From: Cellvibrionales bacterium UBA7375
Lineage (GTDB): Bacteria; Pseudomonadota; Gammaproteobacteria; Pseudomonadales; Porticoccaceae
Length of the DNA stretch: 64,000 nt
Assembly (NCBI GenBank): GCA_949487135.1
Contig: CATAJQ010000031.1
Span: 58,393 to 122,392, forward strand
Reading direction: 5' to 3'
Positions 49,124-58,407 of this stretch are shown piece by piece (within the stretch, counting starts at the first letter, position 1; every line of letters starts with the position of its first letter). The notes below the pieces were generated by a model. That model saw only the letters and a program-made list of their open reading frames with translations. It searched no databases and had not been told where the DNA came from. Both the position numbers and the translations under genes were made by a program.

Positions 49124-49396
49124 CTACTGCTTGATCATCACTATTTCATCAGCTTCAGGGGTATGCATCTGCAACCCATCTGTCGCTGCTGTTTCTACTC
49201 GCTGAAATGAACCAACGGCACTTTGCTCAAGCAAATATCTGCCATATTCGACCTGCAGCTGATTAGCTTCTCTCTGCATAGCTGTCAAATGACCATAGGT
49301 CTGTCGCGACACATGACTGTAATGGGTCACGGCCAATGCACTGGCAACAACCGCTATCCACAACAATGCAATTTTCAACCAATAAGCGCCACTCAT
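49124..49396 (-). CDS. ftsL: Cell division protein FtsL
   Basis: A 90-residue bitopic protein. A short cytoplasmic N-terminus, one membrane helix (IALLWIAVVASALAVTHYSH, about 8-27) and a periplasmic leucine-zipper-like coiled coil (30-75) match FtsL, partner of FtsB and FtsQ. The sequence is poorly conserved between species; identity rests mainly on its place between rsmH and ftsI and on size and topology. Confidence 0.88.
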   Translation of the reverse strand: MSGAYWLKIALLWIAVVASALAVTHYSHVSRQTYGHLTAMQREANQLQVEYGRYLLEQSAVGSFQRVETAATDGLQMHTPEADEIVMIKQ

Positions 49397-49401
49397 ATCG
49401 C

Positions 49402-50328
49402 CTAGGCCACTCGCTCAGCAATTCGCATAACCGCACTGCGAGCCCTGACATTATTTTCAACCTCAATTGCCGACGGCTTAATCGCTTTACCCACCTTGAT
49501 TAAGCGCACACCGCGATCGACATCGGGAATTGGTAGATTCTTTGGCAGCTTAATACCACGATGCTGATCGCGAATAAAACGTTTAACCCTTCTATCCTCG
49601 AGCGAATGGAAACTAATCACCACCAAATGACCACCAATCGCCAAACTATCAATCACCTGTTCTAGCAACTCTTCCAGGTCAGCTAGTTCGCGATTAATAA
49701 AAATCCTAATAGCCTGAAATGCTTTTGTTGCCGGATGCTTGCCGCGCTCCCAGGCTGGATGGGCTTCAGCTAAAATCTTTGCCAATTGAACTGTGCGCTC
49801 TATCGGGCTCTCAGTTCGCTCGCGAACAATCGCTGCCGCCATACGTCGCGCAAATCGTTCCTCACCGAATTCTTTAATTACCTTGGCTATTTCTTGCTCA
49901 TCAGCACTGGCGATCCACTCTGCTGCCGATTGGCCTTTACTGGTATCCATACGCATATCTAGAGGACCATCTCGCATAAAACTAAAACCGCGATCGGCCT
50001 GATCTAACTGCGGCGATGACACGCCCAAATCCAACAGCACACCAGACACATTACCCTGCATACCTGCTTGCTCAACAATGCTGGTAAGATCGGCAAAGGT
50101 GCCATGTACAAGAGACAATCGATCATCATCCGCAAAGCGCGCACTTCCCGATGCAATAGCGTCTAAGTCTTTATCAATTGCAATCACTGAACCTTTGACC
50201 GACAGTCGAGACAACAGTTCAGCGGTATGTCCACCGCGACCGAAGGTGCCATCTACATATAAGCCATCGGGGTCAACAACCAAGGCATCGATAGCCTCAT
50301 GCAGAAGGACCGTCGAATGCTCAGTCAC
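49402..50328 (-). CDS. rsmH: 16S rRNA (cytosine1402-N4)-methyltransferase RsmH
   Basis: A 308-residue SAM-dependent enzyme (formerly MraW) methylating C1402 in the ribosomal P site. Motifs: HSTVLLHEAIDAL, VDGTFGRGGHT (SAM loop), DLGVSSPQLDQADRGFSF, MRMDTSKGQSA and VVISFHSLEDRRVKRF. I choose the GTG at 50328, immediately preceded by GGAGGAGG, giving the usual (M)TEHSTVLL start; an ATG at 50361 would overlap mraZ by seven bases. Confidence 0.96.
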   Translation of the reverse strand: MTEHSTVLLHEAIDALVVDPDGLYVDGTFGRGGHTAELLSRLSVKGSVIAIDKDLDAIASGSARFADDDRLSLVHGTFADLTSIVEQAGMQGNVSGVLLDLGVSSPQLDQADRGFSFMRDGPLDMRMDTSKGQSAAEWIASADEQEIAKVIKEFGEERFARRMAAAIVRERTESPIERTVQLAKILAEAHPAWERGKHPATKAFQAIRIFINRELADLEELLEQVIDSLAIGGHLVVISFHSLEDRRVKRFIRDQHRGIKLPKNLPIPDVDRGVRLIKVGKAIKPSAIEVENNVRARSAVMRIAERVA

Positions 50329-50354
50329 AGCCTCCTCCAATGAAGTAACAGCAA

Positions 50355-50822
50355 CTACCATGATAGATTCTTAAGGGCATCAGACATGCTCTCCTTATCT
50401 AGTAACATAGCGCGATAATTTTCTTGCGACTTCTCTCTTTCGGCATTCCATTTGGCCTCAGACCATATCTCTAAACGCTGGGTTCGCCCCACAAGCACTA
50501 GCTTCTTATCCAGAGCAGCATAGCCGCGCAATTCAGTCGGTATCAAAATGCGACCACTGCCATCAACCTGAAGATCTTTAGCCTGACCGACAACAAATCG
50601 ACTGAGCATCTCACCAAGATCATCCATCGCTGGAAGAGCTGCGACTTTTTCTTCGAAATTTTTCCACTCGGGTAGCGGCGATAGCGTTAAACAGGGAGAT
50701 TTCATATCAATCGTGATCACTAGCTCGCTACCGCAAACTTCTTCAAGTAGCGCGCGATAGCGGGTCGGAATAGCCATCCGCCCTTTTGCATCCATGTTAA
50801 TTGGATCACTGCCCCTAAACAT
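50355..50822 (-). CDS. mraZ: Transcriptional regulator MraZ
   Basis: A 155-residue protein with two SpoVT-AbrB-like DNA-binding halves: MFRGSDPINMDAKGRMAIP and DLQVDGSGRILIPTELRGYA. It forms large rings and represses its own division-cluster promoter in E. coli by binding TGGG-type repeats. Such repeats at 10-bp spacing are present just upstream (50858-50883), which supports autoregulation here. Confidence 0.97.
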   Translation of the reverse strand: MFRGSDPINMDAKGRMAIPTRYRALLEEVCGSELVITIDMKSPCLTLSPLPEWKNFEEKVAALPAMDDLGEMLSRFVVGQAKDLQVDGSGRILIPTELRGYAALDKKLVLVGRTQRLEIWSEAKWNAEREKSQENYRAMLLDKESMSDALKNLSW

Positions 50823-50857
50823 TTTTAACCCTTTAGCTCCACTTTAACCGTATAAAA

Positions 50858-50883
50858 GTACACTTTTTGCCACTTTTACCCAC
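50858..50883 (-). promoter_or_regulatory. MraZ-type operator boxes
   Basis: On the minus strand GTGGGT (50883-50878), GTGGCA (50873-50868) and GTGTAC (50863-50858) recur exactly every 10 bp, separated by A-rich spacers. Additional GTGGGT (50903-50898) and TTGGGA (50912-50907) copies lie inside the promoter. MraZ in other species binds three or more TGGGN repeats with five-base spacers just upstream of mraZ. The middle and last boxes are degenerate. Confidence 0.7.
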
Positions 50884-50889
50884 AATTGC

Positions 50890-50918
50890 AGATTATGACC
50901 CACAGATCCCAATGTCAA
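50890..50918 (-). promoter_or_regulatory. Promoter of the division/cell-wall cluster
   Basis: On the minus strand a perfect -35 TTGACA (50918-50913) is followed by CATAAT after 15 bases or TAATCT after 17 bases (down to 50890). It lies about 70-95 bp before mraZ and its spacer contains GTGGG repeats, so MraZ could block polymerase directly. Confidence 0.7.
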
Positions 50919-51193
50919 GGCGAATAGGAAGGAAAAAAGTAATAAAATCAGCTAGTTCCACTAGGGTTCACCGGCATGACTATGGAGGGTAAAAATTAAC
51001 AAATATAAAACAGCTAGCTAAAGCTACAACTTAAAGTAACTTCTAGGTATTGGTATTTTTAATAATATTTTAGAATAAAAAATAATTTTATATATTAAAA
51101 ATAGAATAAAAAATGATTGCGTTTCATTCTGACCAGACGAATACGAATTTTAATGCAGCGAAGAGTAAAAGATCATGCATGCAAAGAGTTAAG
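50919..51193. other. AT-rich spacer between rnpB and the mraZ promoter
   Basis: No coding region or strong terminator is seen. A 13-base direct repeat TAGAATAAAAAAT occurs at 51071-51083 and 51102-51114, 31 bp apart. RNase P RNA is transcribed toward mraZ through this stretch, so read-through into the division cluster is possible. Confidence 0.4.
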
Positions 51194-51577
51194 GTGAGTT
51201 GGCCGATAAGCCGGGTTCTGTCGAGGACAATCATTCATCTGGGATAAGCGTCACCGCTTACCTCAAGCAACCTACCCGTTCCCAACGCGGGTCACGCCTA
51301 ATGGGAACCTATTTGGTCTTGCTCCGAGTGGGGTTTACCATGCCGCTACTGTTACCAGCACCGCGGTGCGCTCTTACCGCACCCTTTCAGCCTTACCTGT
51401 GCTTCCGAAGAAGCCATCGGCGGTCTACTCTCTGCTGCACTTTCCGTAGGCTCTCGCCCCCCAGGTGTTACCTGGCACTCTACCCTATGGAGCCCGGACT
51501 TTCCTCTGCCATACACCCTTTTTAACGCAAGCGAAAAAAAGAGACCTTACTACAGCGATTGCCTGGCCAACTCGGCG
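51194..51577 (-). ncRNA. rnpB: RNase P RNA, bacterial class A
   Basis: About 384 nt, the catalytic RNA that matures tRNA 5' ends. The ends pair as P1 (51196-51202 with 51567-51573). The universal core GAGGAAAGUCCGGGC is at 51506-51492, and the conserved 3' element ACAGAACCCGGCUUAU at 51221-51206. Length is close to E. coli M1 RNA (377). Exact ends are estimated from P1. No U-tract terminator is seen right after the 3' end. Protein-coding frames read through this region are artefacts. Confidence 0.95.
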
Positions 51578-51621
51578 GCAAGGGTAACATGCAATAGACC
51601 GATAGAATAGAAAAATAAAAG

Positions 51622-52032
51622 CTACTTGAGCCTTAAAAAACGCCAGTGAAGAAAATATAACGGCAAACAAATAAACACTGCGATAAGTGATTTAATTAAT
51701 TTCTGCTGATTTTTTCTAACCTCAGACTGCAACTCCAACTGATAGCTCGCAAGCCTTTGTTCGGTAATTTCCTTATCGGATAAATTCTCAATTGGCTCTG
51801 GTTTATAGGCTTCCACTGCACTGGGTGGCCCTAAAAATATGGGCTCTCCAAGCGCTGGTTGCTGAAATTGCCGATTGGATTGATGTCTTTGATAACGCCA
51901 AGAATCAAGTGTTATTTTAGGCTTTAAAACCCCAGCCAAGCTGTATAAGCCCATACCCAACCAGACCGAACAGCAGACTATAGTGACAAAGCAGACCAGA
52001 GATGCATAGATTTCAAATATAGGGCTTTTCAT
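51622..52032 (-). CDS. Small two-helix membrane protein, unknown function
   Basis: 136 residues. One helix near the N-terminus (about 8-35, ASLVCFVTIVCCSVWLGMGLYSLAG) and one near the C-terminus (about 112-130, LIKSLIAVFICLPLYFLHW) flank a polar loop rich in Gln, Pro and Glu. No family is recognised. It lies between rnpB and a small gene after purL, all on the minus strand; its stop lies about 45 bp upstream of the rnpB 5' end. Real-gene status rests on length, start context and the two clear helices. Confidence 0.55.
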   Translation of the reverse strand: MKSPIFEIYASLVCFVTIVCCSVWLGMGLYSLAGVLKPKITLDSWRYQRHQSNRQFQQPALGEPIFLGPPSAVEAYKPEPIENLSDKEITEQRLASYQLELQSEVRKNQQKLIKSLIAVFICLPLYFLHWRFLRLK

Positions 52033-52086
52033 ATTTAATTCCCTTTAAATAGATTACATGCAAGGTTAAACCCCTATCCGACCAAA

Positions 52087-52353
52087 CTAACCATCTTTTA
52101 ATAACGGATGATCCGCTGGCAACTGTCTAGAAATCCACAGAGCCAACTTGTGGCGCATATTGGGGTCGCTAATCTGATCTTTAGCTAGGGGTTGTATTAG
52201 CTTATCTTCAACCAATACCTTGTAGACAAATTCCACTTTAAGCTTAACCGAATCATGGGATTCAATTTTACCGTAAGCCCGCTTTTGCGCATAAACAGCG
52301 CCCACTTGCAGTGCTTTTTTAACTAATTCTGGTTCGTTGGGAAGTTTATTCAT
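52087..52353 (-). CDS. Small conserved-looking soluble protein (possibly DUF5062)
   Basis: 88 residues, charged and predicted all-helical: NEPELVKKALQVGAVYAQKRAYG, VKVEFVYKVLVED-like central helix and a C-terminal KLALWISRQLPADHPLLKDG. It resembles, from memory only, the DUF5062 family of small gammaproteobacterial proteins. No signal peptide or catalytic motif. It starts 15 bp after purL on the same strand and is probably cotranscribed with it. Confidence 0.6.
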   Translation of the reverse strand: MNKLPNEPELVKKALQVGAVYAQKRAYGKIESHDSVKLKVEFVYKVLVEDKLIQPLAKDQISDPNMRHKLALWISRQLPADHPLLKDG

Positions 52354-52368
52354 AACCTACCTCTTAGT

Positions 52369-55300
52369 TTAGTCGACAAATACGCGTGCATTTCTAAATA
52401 GTCGCATCCAACCACTATCTTCACCCCAATCATCAGGGTGCCATGAGTTTAGCACAGTGCGGAATACGCGCTCCGGATGAGGCATCATCAAGGTGGCACG
52501 ACCATCACTGGAGGTAACACCGGTAATACCATCAGGCGAACCATTGGGGTTTGCCGGGTACTTAGAGGCTACCTGCAAGTCATTTTCCAAATAACGTAGT
52601 GCTATTTGATTGGTTTGCTGCAAGCTATTTAAAGCTTGTGGATTAGCAAATTCTGCGCGCCCCTCACCATGGGATACGGCAATCGGCATATAGGACCCCG
52701 CCATACCCTGCATAAGAATTGACGGGGATTCTTCCACTCTAACCAATGAATAGCGCGCTTCAAACTGCTCAGAAAGGTTGCGTACAAACCGCGGCCATAA
52801 CTCAGCGCCTGGTATCAGTGTTTTTAGATTAGACAGCATCTGACAACCGTTACAAATACCCAGGCTAAACGTTTCTGGGCGATGGAAGAATTGCTCAAAT
52901 TGATCGCGCAATTGATTATTAAATAATACGGTCTTGGCCCAACCCTCACCCGCACCCAAAACATCACCATAAGAAAAACCTCCACAGGCCACCAAGCCTG
53001 AGAAGTCTTGCAATGACTGACGCTCTGCCAGTAAATCACTCATATGTACATCAACCGCACTAAAGCCGGCACGATCAAATGCAGCTGCCATTTCTAAATG
53101 ACTGTTTACACCCTGCTCGCGCAGGATAGCCATCTTAGGTTTTACGCCCTTTTTAATATAAGGAGCAGAGATATCTTCCGAAGGGTCGTAGCTAAGCTTT
53201 GCCGATAACCCCGGGTCAGGGTTAGCAATACGATCAAATTCTTCTTTCACACAATCTGCATTATCCCTGCGAGCAGCAATTTGATAGGAGGTACGACTCC
53301 AGTGTTCCTGTAATTCTGTTCGCGGCTTTGAAAACAGCAGATCGCCATTGGCGCTAATATCAATGCTATCCGCACGATTAACCGTACCTATGGCATAGGC
53401 ATTAATATTTACTTGGGCAAACTGCTGTATGATCTCGGCGGCCTGATCGGCCTTAACCTGAATAACTGCGCCCAGCTCTTCATTAAACAGTACCGCCATT
53501 GCATCCTTATCTAGGGCGCCAATATCTATCGAGACACCGGTATGGCCGGCAAATGCCATTTCTGCAAGTGTGGTAAACAACCCCCCGTCTGAACGATCGT
53601 GATAAGCCAATAAGCAATCGCTTTCGATCAAGCTTTGTACAGTATTAAAGAAGGCTTTTAAAGCATCAGCATCATCCACATCCGGCGCTACACTGCCCAT
53701 TTGAGAATATACCTGCGCTAGTATTGAACCACCTAAACGGTTAGCACCCGCGCCTAAATCCAATAGTATTAATTGAGTATCCTCGGGAAGATCATGCAAC
53801 TGAGGGGTGAGTGTTTTGCGCACATCAATGACTGGTGAGAAACCAGTGATCACCAGTGATAAAGGCGCAGTGACTGACTTGTCTTGATCTCGCTCCTGCC
53901 ATGCCGTGCGCATAGACATACTGTCTTTACCCACAGGCACGGTAATACCTAATTTGGGGCATAGATCCATACCCACCGCTTCTACAGTGCGGTAGAGCTT
54001 TTCATCTTCACCCGGCGACCCAGCAGCGCACATCCAGTTTGCCGAGAGCTTAATATCTTTAATATCGGCAATACGGGTTGCGCAGATATTAGTAATCGCC
54101 TCCCCAATCGCCATACGTCCAGACGCCGGCGCATTAATCAGTGACAATGGTGTACGCTCACCCATAGCCATAGCTTCACCGGCATAGCTATCATAGGTAA
54201 CCGTGGTAACGGCACAGTCAGCCACCGGCACCTGCCATGGACCAACCATTTGATCACGTGCGACCATACCGGTCACTGAGCGATCGCCAATGGTGATCAA
54301 GAAACTTTTACTGGCCACTGCCGGGTGCTGAAGCACCCGAACAACAGCCTCATTAATATTTAAATACTGGGTAGCAAAATCTTCAGTTTTAACTTCTAAT
54401 GTCTCCGCCGTGCGGTGCATTTTTGGCGGCTTACCAAATAATACCGACATCGGCAGATCGACTGGGTTATTATCAAACTGCTGATCAGTGACTCGAATGT
54501 TTTTTTCTTCGGTCGCCTCACCAACCACTGCAAAGGGGCATCTTTCACGCTGACAGATGGCTTCAAAACGCTCAATATCCTCTGGCTTAACCGCCAAAAC
54601 ATAACGCTCTTGCGCTTCGTTACACCAGATTTCTACCGGCGACATCCCCGGCTCATCATTGGGTACGGTTCTCAATTCAAACACACCGCCAGTGCCGCCA
54701 TCCTTAACCAACTCAGGTAGCGCATTTGATAGACCGCCCGCACCTACATCATGGATAAACGCGATAGGGTTGGTATCACCTAACTGCCAGCACTGATCAA
54801 TAACCTCCTGACAGCGGCGCTCAATTTCTGGATTCTGCCGCTGTACCGAGGCAAAATCCAAATCAGCGGAACTACTACCGGTAGTCATACTAGAAGCAGC
54901 ACCACCCCCAAGACCAATCAACATTGCCGGACCGCCTAAAACCACTAATTTTGCGCCGGGGGCAAACTCAGGTTTTTCTACATGCTCTTCACGAATATTG
55001 CCATAACCACCGGCAATCATAATCGGCTTGTGATAGCCGCGTCGCTCACCGGCAAAATCGGCCTCAAAGGTTCGGAAATAGCCACATAGGTTGGGACGAC
55101 CAAATTCATTATTAAATGCCGCACCGCCAATCGGACCCTCAATCATAATATCTAGGGCCGAGACAATACGATCTGGCTTGCCATAATCTTCTTCCCAAGG
55201 CTGGGTATAATTAGGTATCTGCAGGTTAGACACAGTAAAGCCAACCAAGCCTACTTTTGGCTTTGAGCCACGACCCACGGCGCCCTCATCGCGAATTTCA

Positions 55301-56241
55301 CCACCGGAACCCGTGCCGGCGCCAGAGAAAGGCGCAATTGCGGTTGGGTGATTATGGGTTTCGACCTTCATTAGCAGATGCACCGGCTCTTGAGAGTAGC
55401 CATATTCTTTAGATGTTGGGTCTGGGTAGAAACGACCACCTGTGCTGCCGGCGACAACCGCGGCATTATCCGAGTAAGCCGAGAGAACATTTTCGCCGCC
55501 CAGTTTATGGGTATTGCGAATCATGCCAAACAGGCTGTTGGGCTGTTCTTCGCCATCCAGTGTCCAGCTAGCATTAAAGATTTTGTGACGGCAATGCTCT
55601 GAATTAGCCTGAGCAAACATCATTAATTCAGTATCGGTTGGATTGCGCCCCAATCCTTGAAAGCTAGCAACCAAATAATCAATCTCATCATCGGCCAAGG
55701 CTAAACCAAGGGAGATATTTGCCTCTTTTAGCGCCGCTACCCCGCCAGACATAATATCTACTTCGGTTAGAGGTGCTGGCTGATGCTGTACAAAGAGAGT
55801 TTCTGCCTGCTGTAAATCGGTAAATACAGTTTCAACCATACGATCATGTAACATATCGCTCACTTGGTTTAACTGCTGTTCTGACAATAACTCGCTAGAT
55901 TCAATGTAATAAGCCGTTCCACGCTCAACACGCAAAACATTTTCCAAGCCACAGTTATGAGCAATATCAGTAGCCTTGCTAGACCATGGCGAAATAGTCC
56001 CTGGCCGCGGAACCACTAGAAGCAACTGTCCGCTGGCAGAAACTGCCTGTTCCATGGGCCCATACTGCATCAATGCTTTTAGGGTATTTGTATCATCACT
56101 TAATAGTGGCGTAGAAATATCAGCAAAGTGCTGATATTCCGCTTTAACATCGATAATAGTGGGGACTGCCTGCTTTAAACTCACAAGCAATTTTCGTTGG
56201 CGAAAGGCGGAAAGAGCAGGTGCGCCAGAAATAATAATCAT
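52369..56241 (-). CDS. purL: Phosphoribosylformylglycinamidine synthase (large, single-chain)
   Basis: A 1290-residue enzyme for the fourth step of purine synthesis, FGAR to FGAM with glutamine and ATP. The N-terminal domain, two AIRS-like ATP domains ([46 protein letters not shown]) and the C-terminal class I glutaminase are all present. The glutaminase cysteine is in GICNGCQML and its His/Glu pair in PHPERVFR. Length matches the gammaproteobacterial form. Divergent from mltF across 179 bp. Confidence 0.98.
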   Translation of the reverse strand: MIIISGAPALSAFRQRKLLVSLKQAVPTIIDVKAEYQHFADISTPLLSDDTNTLKALMQYGPMEQAVSASGQLLLVVPRPGTISPWSSKATDIAHNCGLENVLRVERGTAYYIESSELLSEQQLNQVSDMLHDRMVETVFTDLQQAETLFVQHQPAPLTEVDIMSGGVAALKEANISLGLALADDEIDYLVASFQGLGRNPTDTELMMFAQANSEHCRHKIFNASWTLDGEEQPNSLFGMIRNTHKLGGENVLSAYSDNAAVVAGSTGGRFYPDPTSKEYGYSQEPVHLLMKVETHNHPTAIAPFSGAGTGSGGEIRDEGAVGRGSKPKVGLVGFTVSNLQIPNYTQPWEEDYGKPDRIVSALDIMIEGPIGGAAFNNEFGRPNLCGYFRTFEADFAGERRGYHKPIMIAGGYGNIREEHVEKPEFAPGAKLVVLGGPAMLIGLGGGAASSMTTGSSSADLDFASVQRQNPEIERRCQEVIDQCWQLGDTNPIAFIHDVGAGGLSNALPELVKDGGTGGVFELRTVPNDEPGMSPVEIWCNEAQERYVLAVKPEDIERFEAICQRERCPFAVVGEATEEKNIRVTDQQFDNNPVDLPMSVLFGKPPKMHRTAETLEVKTEDFATQYLNINEAVVRVLQHPAVASKSFLITIGDRSVTGMVARDQMVGPWQVPVADCAVTTVTYDSYAGEAMAMGERTPLSLINAPASGRMAIGEAITNICATRIADIKDIKLSANWMCAAGSPGEDEKLYRTVEAVGMDLCPKLGITVPVGKDSMSMRTAWQERDQDKSVTAPLSLVITGFSPVIDVRKTLTPQLHDLPEDTQLILLDLGAGANRLGGSILAQVYSQMGSVAPDVDDADALKAFFNTVQSLIESDCLLAYHDRSDGGLFTTLAEMAFAGHTGVSIDIGALDKDAMAVLFNEELGAVIQVKADQAAEIIQQFAQVNINAYAIGTVNRADSIDISANGDLLFSKPRTELQEHWSRTSYQIAARRDNADCVKEEFDRIANPDPGLSAKLSYDPSEDISAPYIKKGVKPKMAILREQGVNSHLEMAAAFDRAGFSAVDVHMSDLLAERQSLQDFSGLVACGGFSYGDVLGAGEGWAKTVLFNNQLRDQFEQFFHRPETFSLGICNGCQMLSNLKTLIPGAELWPRFVRNLSEQFEARYSLVRVEESPSILMQGMAGSYMPIAVSHGEGRAEFANPQALNSLQQTNQIALRYLENDLQVASKYPANPNGSPDGITGVTSSDGRATLMMPHPERVFRTVLNSWHPDDWGEDSGWMRLFRNARVFVD

Positions 56242-56341
56242 ACAGGGTGAGTCCCAAAATTAAGCAGTTATTTTAAACCACGCATTTTATCTGAAATTTT
56301 ATGTTTTAGGCAGATATAGATGCATAAGTTTTTGCAGAAAT

Positions 56342-56370
56342 TTAGCGACAGAGTCTAAACCATGTAGAAT
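56342..56370 (+). promoter_or_regulatory. Candidate mltF promoter
   Basis: TTAGCG (56342-56347) and TAGAAT (56365-56370) are separated by 17 bp; the -10 matches at five of six positions, the -35 only partly. It lies 50 bp before the mltF start. Confidence 0.4.
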
Positions 56371-56420
56371 AATTACATTAATGCTAAAAAAAATATTCAG
56401 TACACCCAAAAAGGCTAGCA

Positions 56421-57869
56421 ATGGATCCTCTATCCTCCGGCATGAAAAATCTCCGCAATCGCGGCATGCTTATAGCAATTACCCTTCTGTGCTTGGCTTA
56501 TATTTCTGATAGCACTCATCTAAGCGACCTTGAAAAGGTGGTTAAACGTGGGCATCTAGTGGTGTTAACCCTTCCAGGTGCTACTACCTATTTTGAAGAT
56601 GGCGATGGAAAAAATGGTTTTGAGTATGTACTCGCCAAAGCCTTTGCCGATAGCTTAAATGTTGAACTAAAAGTAACCACCAAATCTACACTGCCTAGCC
56701 TGTTGCTTTCAATTGGTGGACCACAGGGTGACTTTGCTGCCGCCAATTTAGTCCACACTGAAGATCGCGGCAAATCTTTTAAATTTTCCTATCCATACCA
56801 TCAGGTTGTACAGCAGCTTATTTACCGCGCTGGCGATCAAAAGCCCAAAACATTGAGTCAGCTCAAAGGTGAACTCTCGGTGATCGCCGCCTCCTCACAC
56901 AGCGAGAACTTACAGCAATTGCGGCAGCAATTCCCAAGCCTTAAATGGGTCGAAGAAACTGATGCAGAGATGAGCGAGTTAATACGCAAAGTGCATGATG
57001 GCGAAATCAGCTATACCGTTACCGATTCACTAGCCTATGATATCAATCGACATATTTACCCCAATACCCGCAAGGCATTTAATGTGTCAGCGCCTCAAGC
57101 ACTGGCATGGGTCTTCCCTCGCCATGGTGACGGCACCCTTATAAAAGCGGCCAATCAATTTTTACAACAATATACCGAAAGTGGCCAATTAGATGCGCTT
57201 AAACAACAGCTATTTGCCCAAACCAAACGCTTTTCAGCGGCTGATTCAAAGCAACTAGGCCAGTTAGTCAACAGTCGTCTGCCCACATACGAAGCCATGT
57301 TTCGGCAAACTGCAGAAAAATATGATTTGGATTGGCATCTTATCGCCGCCATTGCCTATCAAGAATCTCACTGGAACCCGCGCGCCAAATCACCTACCGG
57401 AGTTCGCGGACTAATGATGCTAACATTGGATACTGCCAAAGAAATGGGCGTCACCAACCGGCTAGACCCCGCGCAAAGCCTTGAGGGGGGAGTGGCCTAT
57501 TTTTTAAAATTAAAATCGCGCTTACCCGAACGTATAAAAGACCCCGATCGCAGTCTATTTGCACTAGCAGCATACAATGTAGGTTTTGGTCATTTAGAGG
57601 ATGCTCGGGTTTTAACCGCAAGAAATAATCATAATCCAGATGTGTGGGACGACGTTCGCAAACATCTTCCTAGATTAAGTAAAAAGAAATATTACAGCAC
57701 GGTAAAAAGAGGTTATGCCCGCGGCAATGAGCCAGTTATTTATGTGGACAATATCCAGTATTACCGATCCTATTTACAGCTTAATTCAGTATCCAAACAG
57801 CCTACCTTTGACCCACCGCAGTCTAATGAAATAGATAATTGGCAACCTATAACACCGGGTTCATTATAA
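56421..57869 (+). CDS. mltF: Membrane-bound lytic murein transglycosylase F
   Basis: 482 residues. An N-terminal signal/anchor (about 16-31, MLIAITLLCLAYISDS) precedes a solute-binding-like regulatory domain (GHLVVLTLPGATTYFEDGDGKNGFEYVLAKAFA) and a C-terminal SLT domain. The catalytic Glu is in IAAIAYQESHWNPRAKS; GVRGLMMLTLDTA and LFALAAYNVGFGH complete the lysozyme-like fold. It cleaves glycan strands to anhydro-muropeptides, the cargo of AmpG. AAAAGG before the ATG at 56421 supports this start. It converges on tadA with seven bases between the stop codons. Confidence 0.94.
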   Translation: MDPLSSGMKNLRNRGMLIAITLLCLAYISDSTHLSDLEKVVKRGHLVVLTLPGATTYFEDGDGKNGFEYVLAKAFADSLNVELKVTTKSTLPSLLLSIGGPQGDFAAANLVHTEDRGKSFKFSYPYHQVVQQLIYRAGDQKPKTLSQLKGELSVIAASSHSENLQQLRQQFPSLKWVEETDAEMSELIRKVHDGEISYTVTDSLAYDINRHIYPNTRKAFNVSAPQALAWVFPRHGDGTLIKAANQFLQQYTESGQLDALKQQLFAQTKRFSAADSKQLGQLVNSRLPTYEAMFRQTAEKYDLDWHLIAAIAYQESHWNPRAKSPTGVRGLMMLTLDTAKEMGVTNRLDPAQSLEGGVAYFLKLKSRLPERIKDPDRSLFALAAYNVGFGHLEDARVLTARNNHNPDVWDDVRKHLPRLSKKKYYSTVKRGYARGNEPVIYVDNIQYYRSYLQLNSVSKQPTFDPPQSNEIDNWQPITPGSL

Positions 57870-57876
57870 AAAATAG

Positions 57877-58326
57877 CTATCTTCGGCGCTTAAAAAAAGC
57901 TTTAATTAAAGCACTACAGTCTTGCTCTAGCACTCCGCCAGTCCAATCAATCTTATGGTTAAAATACCCCGCATCCGTCATAATAGGGTTGCTAACAAAT
58001 GCCCCCGCTCGCGGTTCTGGAGCACCAAAAATCACCCGCTGAATACGCGCGTGCACCATAGCACCTAAACACATAGTACAGGGTTCAATAGTGACATACA
58101 GGTCACACCCAGATAATCGATAGTTACCCAGTTTTTGTGCCGCATCACGCATAGCGACAATCTCGGCGTGAGCGGTTGGATCAGAGGACTCTATAGGGCA
58201 ATTAAACCCTCGACCAATAACTTCACCATTGGAAACCACAATAGCGCCCACGGGCACTTCCTCAATACTGGCGGCCTGTTGCGCTAAATCCAATGCTTGC
58301 CTCATAAAGGCGCTGTCATTTTGCAA
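57877..58326 (-). CDS. tadA: tRNA-specific adenosine deaminase TadA
   Basis: A 149-residue zinc deaminase making inosine at the wobble base of tRNA-Arg(ACG). Zinc and catalytic residues: H53 and E55 (AHAEIVAM), C83 and C86 (PCTMCLGAM). The start is a TTG at 58326 with AGGA eight bases upstream, giving the family-like DSAFMRQALDLA N-terminus; an internal ATG at 58305 would be short. Purine-neighbour order purL|mltF-tadA is as in Pseudomonas relatives. Confidence 0.95.
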   Translation of the reverse strand: MQNDSAFMRQALDLAQQAASIEEVPVGAIVVSNGEVIGRGFNCPIESSDPTAHAEIVAMRDAAQKLGNYRLSGCDLYVTIEPCTMCLGAMVHARIQRVIFGAPEPRAGAFVSNPIMTDAGYFNHKIDWTGGVLEQDCSALIKAFFKRRR

Positions 58327-58407
58327 AAAATTATTCCTGTAATTGCCACGTTAATCAAAAAAATAGCGTAAACTCTAGGCTATAAATACTGGTTAGAACC
58401 CTATTAA

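Noticed and set aside
51199-51670. Open frames 51199-51525 (+) and 51485-51670 (-)
   Set aside because: They lie in RNase P RNA and its flank; the conserved RNA core and P1 pairing explain the sequence.
56242-56341. PurR operator upstream of purL
   Set aside because: The TGCATAAG...TTTTTGCA-like stretch is too far from the PurR consensus to support a site.
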